From: Pandoraea pneumonica
GTDB lineage: Bacteria; Pseudomonadota; Gammaproteobacteria; Burkholderiales; Burkholderiaceae
Assembly (NCBI RefSeq): GCF_902459645.1
Contig: NZ_CABPSK010000004.1
Span: 1-64,000 of the forward strand
Length of the DNA stretch: 64,000 bases
Direction of reading: 5' to 3'
Shown here: positions 37,376 through 46,787 of the stretch, piece by piece
Layout: each line of letters opens with the position of its first letter
How positions within the stretch are numbered: the first letter of the stretch is position 1
The notes under the pieces: model-generated
Database searches by the model: none
What the model saw: the letters and a program-made list of their open reading frames with translations, nothing else
Told to the model about the DNA's origin: nothing
Position numbers and translations under genes: made by a program

Positions 37376-37405
37376 GCAAAAACGGCACGCGTCAAGGGCG
37401 TGCCG
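37376..37405 (-). terminator. Terminator between kdpC and kdpD
   Basis: CGGCACGC (37383-37390) pairs with GCGTGCCG (37398-37405), and on the minus strand the hairpin is followed by TTTTTGC. A further inverted repeat, GCTGCCGGAC / GTCCGGCAGC (37420-37461), lies between it and the kdpC stop. Confidence 0.75.
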
Positions 37406-37473
37406 CCAATCTACCGCACGCTGCCGGACAAGACCAGCGATTCGCCCGTCCGTCCGGCAGCCGTTCCGCGCTT

Positions 37474-38058
37474 TCAGACGCTGCCCGGCGCCATTCCATC
37501 CAACGCCAGGTTGAGCTTCAGAACATTCACCCGGGGCTCTCCGAAAATGCCCCATTGGCGGCCTTGCGTGTTCTGCGCAACCAGTGCCTGCACGGCCTCC
37601 GGCGTCAGCCCACGGGCCTTCGCCACGCGAGTGATCTGATAGGCCGCCGCAGCGGGGCTGATCTCGGGATCGAGACCGCTGGCAGACGCCGTCACCAGAT
37701 CGGCGGGCACCGGCAGCACTGCCGTCGGGTCAGCTTCGCGCAGCGCGGCAATACGCGCCTTCACGGCGTCGGCAAGCGCCGGGTTGAGCGGGCCGTAGTT
37801 CGAGCCACCCGATGCCAGACCGTTGTCCGGCATCGGTGCCGTGGCCGACAGGCGGCCCCAGAAGTACTTCGGTTCGTCGAAGTTCTGTCCGATCAGCGAC
37901 GAGCCGACCGCTTTGCCGTCTTTGTAGATCAGGCTGCCCGAGGCTTCGCGTGAGAACGCGACCCGGCCTACGCCGGTCACGACCAGCGGATACACCAGAC
38001 CCGTAATCACCGAGAGCACGACAAACAGGCTCAGCATCGGGCGTAACAGGGTTTTCAT
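37474..38058 (-). CDS. kdpC: Potassium-transporting ATPase subunit KdpC
   Basis: A 194-residue subunit with one N-terminal membrane helix ([22 protein letters not shown]) and a periplasmic domain. The family motifs [21 protein letters not shown] and the C-terminal [16 protein letters not shown]...[11 protein letters not shown] are all present. It assembles with KdpA and KdpB, raising ATP affinity. AAAGGAA precedes the ATG. It is the last gene of the kdpFABC unit. Confidence 0.96.
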   Translation of the reverse strand: MKTLLRPMLSLFVVLSVITGLVYPLVVTGVGRVAFSREASGSLIYKDGKAVGSSLIGQNFDEPKYFWGRLSATAPMPDNGLASGGSNYGPLNPALADAVKARIAALREADPTAVLPVPADLVTASASGLDPEISPAAAAYQITRVAKARGLTPEAVQALVAQNTQGRQWGIFGEPRVNVLKLNLALDGMAPGSV

Positions 38059-38107
38059 GACGTCTATTCCTTTGAGTTCTGCAATGTGAGGCGAGCGCGC
38101 TAACCGA

Positions 38108-40234
<2,127 letters not shown>

Positions 40235-40262
40235 GAGTGCCTCGAATGCCTCATTTCGATAT

Positions 40263-42068
40263 TCATTGCGCGCCGATCATCGCCAGATGTTCGGCGATGG
40301 GGCCAAGGGCGAGCGCCGGCACATAGGTGAGCGCGCCCACCAGCAGCACGGTGCCGAGCAGCAGCACGACGAAGAGCGGGCCGTGCGTGGGCAACGTGCC
40401 CGACGTGGCGGCGATGCGCTTCTTCGCGGCCAGACCGCCAGCAATCGCCAGCACCGGCACAATCACCCAGAAGCGGCCGAACCACATCGCAATCGCCAGC
40501 GCGTTGTTGTAGAACGGCGTGTTGGCCGAGAGTCCCGCGAAGGCGCTGCCGTTGTTGTTCGCGGCCGAGCTAAAGGCGTAGAGAATTTCGGAGAACCCGT
40601 GTGTCGCCGGATTCGCCACCCCCGCCTGCCCCGCCGGAAGCAGCACCGCGACCGCGGTACCGAGCAGCACCAGCATCGGCGTCATGAGCACGGCGACAGC
40701 GACCATCTTCATCTCGAACGCTTCGATCTTCTTGCCCAGATACTCCGGCGTGCGGCCGATCATCAGCCCCGCCACGAACACCGCAAGCATCGCGAAGACG
40801 AGCATGCCGTACAGGCCAGACCCCACCCCGCCGAAGACCACTTCGCCCAACTGCATCAGCAACATCGGCACCATGCCGCCCAGCGGCGTGAGCGAGTCGT
40901 GCATGGCGTTGACCGCACCGCACGACGCAGCGGTCGTGACCGTCGCGAAGATGCCCGACGCGACGATGCCAAAGCGCGTTTCCTTGCCTTCCATGTTGCC
41001 GCCCGACTGCGCCGCGCTCACCTGCTGGTCGACGCCGATCGGCGTGAGCACTGGGTTCCCCGCTTGTTCCGCCGAGACGGTGGCGATGCTCGCAATCGAG
41101 AACGCAATCGTCATGGCGGCGAGAATTGCGATGCCCTGACGGCGGTCACCGACCATGCGTCCGAATGTGTGGCACAGCGCCGCCGGGATCAGGAAGATCG
41201 CCAGAATTTGCAGGAAGTTCGACAGCGGCGTCGGGTTCTCGTACGGGTGCGCCGAGTTGGCGTTGAAGAAGCCGCCACCGTTGGTGCCGAGCATCTTGAT
41301 CGCTTCTTGCGAGGCGACCGGCCCCATCGGCAACGTCTGCGTAGACGTCACGGCCGGTTGCGTCACGGGCTTGCCCGCCGCATCCATCTTCGGCTGACCG
41401 TCCGGGCCGAGCACCGGGTTGTCGTAGTGCGTCGCTTGCACCGTCGCGACGTCTTTGTAGGCGTCGAAGTTCTGAATCACACCCTGACTCATGAACGCGG
41501 CGGCAAACAGCACCGACAGCGGCACAAGGATGTAGAGCGTGATGCGGGTCATATCGACCCAGAAGTTGCCGATCGTCTTCGCCGTATGACGGGCGAAGCC
41601 GCGAATGAGCGCCACCACCACGGCGATACCGGTCGCGGCAGACAGGAAGTTCTGCACCGCGAGGCCGAGCATCTGCGTGAGATAGCTCATCGTCGACTCG
41701 CCCGAGTAGCCCTGCCAGTTCGTGTTGGCCACGAAGCTCACGGCCGTGTTCATCGACGAATCGGGCGTGACCGCGCCGAAGGCCTGCGGGTTGAGCGGCA
41801 GCCAGACTTGCCAGCGTTGCAGTGCATAGACGGCGAACGCGCCCAAGGCATTGAAGCCGATCAGCGCAATCGCATAAGCGCGCCAGTGCATTTCCTTTTC
41901 AGGATCGATGCCACACAGGCGATAAAGACCGCGCTCGACCGGGGCAAACCACCGGTTCACACGCGATTCGCCAGCGAGCACGTCGGCCATGAAACGGCCG
42001 AGCGGGCGCGCCAGCACCAGTAGCACGACGAGATAGACGCCGAGCTGAATCCAGGCGTTGAGTGTCAT
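40263..42068 (-). CDS. kdpA: Potassium-transporting ATPase K+-binding subunit KdpA
   Basis: A 601-residue channel-like subunit with about ten helices. The K+ selectivity segments include [52 protein letters not shown] and [15 protein letters not shown], one per repeat. E. coli KdpA is 557 residues. It overlaps kdpF by four bases (ATGA). Confidence 0.97.
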   Translation of the reverse strand: MTLNAWIQLGVYLVVLLVLARPLGRFMADVLAGESRVNRWFAPVERGLYRLCGIDPEKEMHWRAYAIALIGFNALGAFAVYALQRWQVWLPLNPQAFGAVTPDSSMNTAVSFVANTNWQGYSGESTMSYLTQMLGLAVQNFLSAATGIAVVVALIRGFARHTAKTIGNFWVDMTRITLYILVPLSVLFAAAFMSQGVIQNFDAYKDVATVQATHYDNPVLGPDGQPKMDAAGKPVTQPAVTSTQTLPMGPVASQEAIKMLGTNGGGFFNANSAHPYENPTPLSNFLQILAIFLIPAALCHTFGRMVGDRRQGIAILAAMTIAFSIASIATVSAEQAGNPVLTPIGVDQQVSAAQSGGNMEGKETRFGIVASGIFATVTTAASCGAVNAMHDSLTPLGGMVPMLLMQLGEVVFGGVGSGLYGMLVFAMLAVFVAGLMIGRTPEYLGKKIEAFEMKMVAVAVLMTPMLVLLGTAVAVLLPAGQAGVANPATHGFSEILYAFSSAANNNGSAFAGLSANTPFYNNALAIAMWFGRFWVIVPVLAIAGGLAAKKRIAATSGTLPTHGPLFVVLLLGTVLLVGALTYVPALALGPIAEHLAMIGAQ

Positions 42069-42157
42069 GCGAGATTCTCCGGCTTGAAGAGCGCGTAGAC
42101 GAGATAAGCGAGCAGCGCGAGCGTGAGTCCGCCGCTCAGCCAGTACATGGCTGTCAT
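42065..42157 (-). CDS. kdpF: KdpF, small subunit of the Kdp ATPase
   Basis: A 30-residue single-helix peptide ([20 protein letters not shown], then [10 protein letters not shown]) matching KdpF in length and in its closing KPE. It stabilises the KdpABC complex in E. coli. Its TGA overlaps the kdpA ATG, and its own ATG overlaps the stop of another small gene upstream; AGGGGGGCAGCA precedes the start. Confidence 0.88.
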   Translation of the reverse strand: MTAMYWLSGGLTLALLAYLVYALFKPENLA

Positions 42158-42246
42158 TGCTGCCCCCCTACCGACGCGCAAAATGCGACAAAGCCGACGG
42201 TCGCAGCGGTGAACACCGCCATCACGCCGAGATATAACCAATCCAT
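42154..42246 (-). CDS. Small membrane peptide upstream of kdpF
   Basis: A 30-residue frame starting [20 protein letters not shown] and ending ASVGGQQ, one predicted transmembrane helix. GGGAG lies seven bases before the ATG. Its TGA overlaps the kdpF ATG as ATGA, the same coupling as between kdpF and kdpA, so it should be translated. Similar short frames occur before kdpF in some beta-proteobacteria, to my recollection; no function is known. A second, KdpF-like helper subunit is a reasonable guess. Confidence 0.65.
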   Translation of the reverse strand: MDWLYLGVMAVFTAATVGFVAFCASVGGQQ

Positions 42247-42352
42247 GACAACTCCCTATCGTGTGGCAGCCAGCACACTACGGGCGCGACGCGCCCTCGC
42301 ATGCCCTTCGCATGCGTATGCCAGCCGTGTTCTGAACGATACGGATCGGCGC

Positions 42353-42400
42353 GTAAAGACGGGGACAAAAGGGGTAAAGCCGGTGTAAACAACGCGTAAA
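42353..42400 (-). promoter_or_regulatory. Probable KdpE operator: TTTAC repeats at 11-base spacing
   Basis: On the minus strand TTTAC occurs at 42400, 42389, 42378 and 42357 (first bases), spaced 11, 11 and 21 bases, i.e. one, one and two helical turns. The known E. coli KdpE site has TTTATA and TTTACA half-sites 11 bases apart. The array lies 107-154 bases upstream of the first kdp gene. Confidence 0.6.
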
Positions 42401-42403
42401 CGA

Positions 42404-42437
42404 CAACGCCCGCCGATATCGCTATCGGCGGGCGTTG
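42404..42437. terminator. Perfect 15-pair hairpin between kdp and the binding-protein gene
   Basis: CAACGCCCGCCGATA and TATCGGCGGGCGTTG pair without mismatch around TCGC. It is 63 bases past the stop of the 42500 gene, so it most likely ends that transcript, though there is no strong T-run. It also borders the kdp operator. Confidence 0.65.
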
Positions 42438-42499
42438 GTACGGGTTTTAAAGGCTTCGGGCGGGCGCAACGAGTAGCGCTGCCCGCGCCCGATGACGCG

Positions 42500-43492
42500 T
42501 CACTCGGTCACTTTCGAGCCTTCGCGCCAGACCTCGATCACTTCCTTGCTCGGCTCGAGGTTCAGATTCACGTTACGCGGCGGAATCGGCTGCTGGAACC
42601 ACTTGCGCTGAATGTCGCGAATCTCACCCGAGCTAAACACGTGTGCCAGCGTCGTATCGACGAACTTCTTGAATTGCGGGTCGTCGCGACGCAGCATCAA
42701 CGCGTTGAGTTCGGTTTCGAGCGGCGCGCCGACGATGTCGAAGTCGCCCGGTTCGCGCGCCGTGGCACGCAGGCCAGCGAGCAGCACGTCGTCGAGCGCA
42801 AACGCCTTGGCGCGGCCGGTTTCGAGCGTCATCATCGATTCACCATGGTCACGCGCCGGAATCACGCGAAAACCGCCCTTGTCCGCTTGAATGCGTGCCA
42901 AACGCTCACCGGTCGAGCCCGCCGAAGCCACGAGATTCTGGCCCTTCAGATCGTCCAGACCGCGAATGTTGTCCTTCTTGTTGACCAGCAGGCGCACTTC
43001 CGACACGTAGTACGGATTGCTGAAGCCCACTTGTTCCGCACGTTCCGGCGTGATGGTGTTCGGCGCGCAATCCAGATCGACCGTACCGTTCTTCACCAGC
43101 GGAATGCGGTTCTGCGGCGTGATCGACATCTCGCGCACTTTCAGGTTCGGCATATTGAGCGCCGACTTGACCGCATCGACCACGGCGTAGCACAGGTCCA
43201 TGGTGTAACCGACCGGCTTGCCCTTGTCGTTCACGTACGCAAACGGGATCGCGGCTTCGCGGTAACCCAGCGTGATGAGCCCCGTGTCGTGGATTTTCTT
43301 GAGCGTGCCCGTCAGATCGCCGTGGATCTTCGGCAATGCGACGACGGCAGCGTCTGCCTTAGCGGCCTTGGCCGGTGCGGCGAGGGCCGACGGCGCGGTC
43401 GAGATAGCGCCCAAAACGGCAACGCCCACCGACAGGCTCAGGGCCACACGGCGGGCGGCAACTTTCCAATTCAATTCAGTGAAACGGTTCAC
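42500..43492 (-). CDS. Amino-acid ABC transporter substrate-binding protein (GltI-like)
   Basis: A 330-residue type II periplasmic binding protein (SBP_bac_3). It has a signal peptide with core VALSLSVGVAVLGAIS and likely ALA-A cleavage near 38, the ligand-site region LGYREAAIPFAYVNDKGKPVG, and the GltI-subfamily stretch CAPNTITPERAEQVGFSNPYYVS. The best match is the glutamate/aspartate subfamily. No permease or ATPase gene flanks it. A paralogue of similar length follows upstream on the same strand. Confidence 0.82.
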   Translation of the reverse strand: MNRFTELNWKVAARRVALSLSVGVAVLGAISTAPSALAAPAKAAKADAAVVALPKIHGDLTGTLKKIHDTGLITLGYREAAIPFAYVNDKGKPVGYTMDLCYAVVDAVKSALNMPNLKVREMSITPQNRIPLVKNGTVDLDCAPNTITPERAEQVGFSNPYYVSEVRLLVNKKDNIRGLDDLKGQNLVASAGSTGERLARIQADKGGFRVIPARDHGESMMTLETGRAKAFALDDVLLAGLRATAREPGDFDIVGAPLETELNALMLRRDDPQFKKFVDTTLAHVFSSGEIRDIQRKWFQQPIPPRNVNLNLEPSKEVIEVWREGSKVTE

Positions 43493-43585
43493 AGCAAATT
43501 CCTATCGCATTAACAGCACGATAGCAATTTACAGATTTCTGCCATTCGGAGCAAAGCCAGTTTTGTCATTAGCTTATGCCGGGCA

Positions 43586-44524
43586 TCATTCCTGCCGTCC
43601 GGCCTCCGCTCCGACCTCCCAAAGCGCCTGAACCTCGGGCGACGGCAGCATGTGCAGATTCACCCCATGCGGCGGTGTCGGGTTCTGGAACCAGCGGCCT
43701 TGCAGGCGAGCCATTTCACCGCTTCGGAAGATGTCCATGAGTGCGGCATCGACGAGCGCCTTGAAAGCGGGATCGTCACGGCGCAAGACGAGTGCGTAGT
43801 ACTCGGGGGCGTCCGATAGGGGCGGGCCGACCACGCGGAAGGCGTCGGGCCGCTTGGTCGTGGTGCGCAAACCTTGAAGCAGAACGTCGTCCAACGCCAT
43901 GGCCTGCACGCGCCGGTCACGCAACAGATGGAACGCTTCGTCGTAGTCGCGGGCCATCAGCAACTGAAACCCAACCTGCGCCTGACGCGCTCGCACCAGA
44001 CGCTCGGCCGTCGTGCCCTGCACCACCACGAGCCGCAGACCCCGCATGGCATCGATCGACCCGATACCGCTGCCACGCCGCACCATCAGCCGCACATGGG
44101 CGGCGTAATACGGCACGCTGAACGCCACCTGTTCGGCACGCTCGGCCGTTAGCGTCGACGGCGCACAGTCGATATCGATGGCCTCCCCTTTGACGAGCGG
44201 TGCCCGCATTTGCTCGATCACCCGCACCGGTACGCGCTCCAACTGCGGCATGGCGAGTTCTCGCTGGATTGCCGGGACGATTTTTTGACAAAGCGCCCAC
44301 GCCAGCCCTGTCGGCTGGTCTTTGTGGTCAACGAAGGAGAAAGGGACGGCGGACTGCCGATAACCGAGTTCGATGCGCCCGCGTTGTCGAATGCGCTCCA
44401 GCGTTGGGGAAACGGCCGTTAGGGTGGGTTCTGCATCGGAGGTGCCCGACGCGTATGCATTGAGGGAGGCAAAGCTGGCTAGCCCCAACCCGGCGGCAAG
44501 CACGAAACGAAAGAAGAGAGTCAT
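43586..44524 (-). CDS. Amino-acid ABC transporter substrate-binding protein, GltI-like paralogue
   Basis: A 312-residue paralogue of the 42500 product, with a clear signal peptide (MTLFFRFVLAAGLGLASFAS), then RGRIELGYRQSAVPFSFVDHKDQPTGL and CAPSTLTAERAEQVAFSVPYY. Both share VGxPL, LVLRRDDPAFK, and a C-terminal RWFQNPTPPHGVNL. So it comes from a tandem duplication. ATG 44524 gives the signal peptide at the right place. The other transporter parts are absent here; the two may share a transporter encoded elsewhere or act as sensors. Confidence 0.8.
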   Translation of the reverse strand: MTLFFRFVLAAGLGLASFASLNAYASGTSDAEPTLTAVSPTLERIRQRGRIELGYRQSAVPFSFVDHKDQPTGLAWALCQKIVPAIQRELAMPQLERVPVRVIEQMRAPLVKGEAIDIDCAPSTLTAERAEQVAFSVPYYAAHVRLMVRRGSGIGSIDAMRGLRLVVVQGTTAERLVRARQAQVGFQLLMARDYDEAFHLLRDRRVQAMALDDVLLQGLRTTTKRPDAFRVVGPPLSDAPEYYALVLRRDDPAFKALVDAALMDIFRSGEMARLQGRWFQNPTPPHGVNLHMLPSPEVQALWEVGAEAGRQE

Positions 44525-44650
44525 GGCGGCGCACTCGATAAGGGGACGGGGAAAGTCGCACCTTAGCAATGCGCCGGGCCAGCGCCTACGGCCTGTGCAG
44601 CCTTTTCGGACTATTCCCCTCGGCCCCCTACGCCTGTCCCGCCATCGACG

Positions 44651-45238
44651 TTAGCGCGTCTGCGCCAGCAGTGTCTGCAACAACCGTTCGTCGTCGTCAG
44701 CCGTCGGCGCCGTATTGTCGAAGCGCACCAGGCCGGGGAAAGCGGCGGCAGGTGGCAGAAAGCGGCGCACGCGATACTCGTCCCAGTGCGCGAGTTTGTA
44801 AGCATCGTTGGGGTTGGCACGGCTCACGATGCGGGCTTTCGCGCTGTCTTCATCGAGATCGACCCAGACGACGTGCACGCCGACGTCGTCATCCACTTCC
44901 AGCCAGCCGCGATCGAACAGCAACCCCTCGCGCAACTCGCGCGAGAGCGGCCCGACCACCAGCACATTCACGCCAAGCCGCAAATTCTCGCGCGCCGTCT
45001 CCAACAGCCCGTAGTACTCCGGCTCGCGCAACGTTTGCAGATACAGCGGGCTATCGCGGTCATTCGGGTTGCCCGTCAGCGCGCCCATCACCGATGCGCT
45101 GAACGCGCCATACAGCGTGTCTTTGTCCAGCAGACAGAACGCCTCGCCGCTGCGCTCGATCAGCGGGCGAATCAGGCGCTTGGCCAGTGTGGTCTTGCCA
45201 GCGCCGGCGTGGCCGCAGAAGAAGATGAGTCGCGTCAT
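44651..45238 (-). CDS. P-loop kinase/ATPase (AAA_33-like)
   Basis: A 195-residue P-loop protein with Walker A GHAGAGKT at 9-16 and CLLDKDTLYG as the following acid-containing strand, the layout of zeta-toxin/small-molecule kinases. The C-terminal half has basic residues (RIVSRANPNDAYKLAHWDEYR) suitable for a lid. Substrate unknown. It overlaps the upstream cupin gene by four bases, so expression is coupled. Confidence 0.72.
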   Translation of the reverse strand: MTRLIFFCGHAGAGKTTLAKRLIRPLIERSGEAFCLLDKDTLYGAFSASVMGALTGNPNDRDSPLYLQTLREPEYYGLLETARENLRLGVNVLVVGPLSRELREGLLFDRGWLEVDDDVGVHVVWVDLDEDSAKARIVSRANPNDAYKLAHWDEYRVRRFLPPAAAFPGLVRFDNTAPTADDDERLLQTLLAQTR

Positions 45239-45612
45239 ACCGTGACCTTGCGATCGAGCATCACGAAGTGCTTGCGCACGGGCTCAATGACTTCGAACAC
45301 GCCCTCGAAGCCCGCCGGAATCACGCAGGCATCGCCGGGGCCGAACTCCGAGCCGTTGCCTTGATCGTCGCTGATCCGAATGCGCCCTTCGATCACCGAG
45401 AAAAACTCCTGCCGATGCGGGCCGAATGCGATGCGCCAAGCCCCCGGCTCACAGGTCCACTCGCCGCAATCGAATTCGCCAAGCGCGTCGGTATAGAACT
45501 GGCGCGTGACGCGCTGCGGATTGCCGCTCACGCGGCGGGCCTCGGCGGGGTGATCGAACACGGCTTCGCCCGCTTGTTCGGGCGCGAAGGTAATTAGTTC
45601 AGGTGCAGTCAT
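45235..45612 (-). CDS. Cupin domain protein
   Basis: A 125-residue single-cupin protein. The first motif region (FGPHRQEFFSVIEGRIRISDDQG) and second (FGPGDACVIPAGFEGVFEVIEPVRK) are present, but with few canonical metal-binding His residues, as in the DUF861 type. Its function cannot be read. It is upstream of the P-loop kinase gene with an ATGA overlap, and may act on the same pathway. Confidence 0.78.
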   Translation of the reverse strand: MTAPELITFAPEQAGEAVFDHPAEARRVSGNPQRVTRQFYTDALGEFDCGEWTCEPGAWRIAFGPHRQEFFSVIEGRIRISDDQGNGSEFGPGDACVIPAGFEGVFEVIEPVRKHFVMLDRKVTV

Positions 45613-45648
45613 CGGTCTAATGATGGGTATGAAGATGAACTCGGGAAA

Positions 45649-46503
45649 TCAATTGAGCGCAGCGCTCAGTTTGCGACGCCAAGCGGCGACTGTCGCCGGG
45701 TCGGTGCCGCCGAGCGCGTCGAACACGGCGAGCATCGATTTGCGGCCAACGTCGTCGCCAAACGTGCGATCACGCTGCACGATGCCCAACAACGTTTCAA
45801 GCGCCTGCTCGTACGCGTGATCCGCCAGATAGCGATTCGCCAGATCCAGTCGCGCTTGCAGATTATCCGGCTCGGCTTGCACACGTGGCAGCAATTGCGC
45901 GGCCGGCGGCAAGTGGCTTGCCTGTTCGGCCGCTGCCAAGCGCGTCTCCAGCGCAGCAATGCGCGCATTGCCGCCTGCCGCCGTGCGGGGTGAAATCAGG
46001 GCGAGTTCCGTGCGTGCGCCTGCGAGATCGTCCATTTCGATGAGCACATCGACCAGATCGAGTCGAATTTCGTCATGTGCCGGGTCGAGCGCCAATGCCG
46101 CTTGCAGCGCGTCGCGCGCGACCGACGGATTGCCTTCGGCAATGGCCTGACGGGCCACCTGACGCGCCATTTCGGCGGGGTTCGGCACGATGCGTTCGAT
46201 AAACGCGCGCAACTGGCCTTCGGGCAACGCACCGACAAACTGATCGACCGGCTCTCCATCGACGAACGCGACCACCGTGGGCAGGCTGCGCACGCCGTAA
46301 TCGGCACAAAGCTGGGGATTCTCGTCGGCGTTGATTTTCACGAGCCGCAGGCGCCCCTGTGCCTCGGCTTCGAGCTTTTCGAGCAACGGCCCGAGCACAT
46401 TGCAGGGGCCGCACCACGGGGCCCAGAAATCGGCGAGCACGGGCACTTGATGCGAGACGGCCAGCACGTCGTCGTCGAAACTGGCGAGGTTGGTGTCGAT
46501 CAT
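45649..46503 (-). CDS. cnoX: CnoX/YbbN-type thioredoxin with TPR domain
   Basis: A 284-residue co-chaperone. The N-terminal thioredoxin domain (1-110) has an intact active site WCGPC with Cys31 and Cys34, and ends SLPTVVAFVDGEPVDQFVG. The C-terminal half is two to four TPR-like repeats (AIAEGNPSVARDALQAALALDPAHDEIRLDLVDV; LANRYLADHAYEQALETLLGI). E. coli CnoX lacks the first Cys; the CxxC form, as here, should be redox-active. It hands unfolded, oxidised proteins to DnaK/GroEL in the known cases. Confidence 0.88.
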   Translation of the reverse strand: MIDTNLASFDDDVLAVSHQVPVLADFWAPWCGPCNVLGPLLEKLEAEAQGRLRLVKINADENPQLCADYGVRSLPTVVAFVDGEPVDQFVGALPEGQLRAFIERIVPNPAEMARQVARQAIAEGNPSVARDALQAALALDPAHDEIRLDLVDVLIEMDDLAGARTELALISPRTAAGGNARIAALETRLAAAEQASHLPPAAQLLPRVQAEPDNLQARLDLANRYLADHAYEQALETLLGIVQRDRTFGDDVGRKSMLAVFDALGGTDPATVAAWRRKLSAALN

Positions 46504-46787
46504 ATGACCTATAGAGCGTGGTAAATTGCGTGAATGGTGGCCGTTGGTTCGTGCGATTTTCTATGACTGACTTCTATGACTGACGGCCGCTTTGCCTAAT
46601 GCGTGAATGCGCATGAATGGGCAGAAATAGCATGACTTGCTTGATGCAGGCATAGCGCATGGTAATCGCAAAACTGGGCATATCGATACGGACGCGCGCG
46701 AGCGCGCCGGGTTCCCGTCCCGGCCGTCATCGCCAACGAGCGCCACATTGAGCGCTGCGCGCCGTCGCATGACACGCTGGGAGGCAC
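46504..46787. other. Intergenic region between cnoX and the antiporter
   Basis: A 284-base divergent gap. It contains a nearly complete duplicated 13-base unit CTATGACTGACTT near 46561 but no gene I can support. The promoters of both neighbours must lie here. Confidence 0.5.

Noticed and set aside
46561-46586. Two near-copies of CTATGACTGACTT
   Set aside because: Short, not at a gene end and under two full copies; too weak to call a functional repeat.
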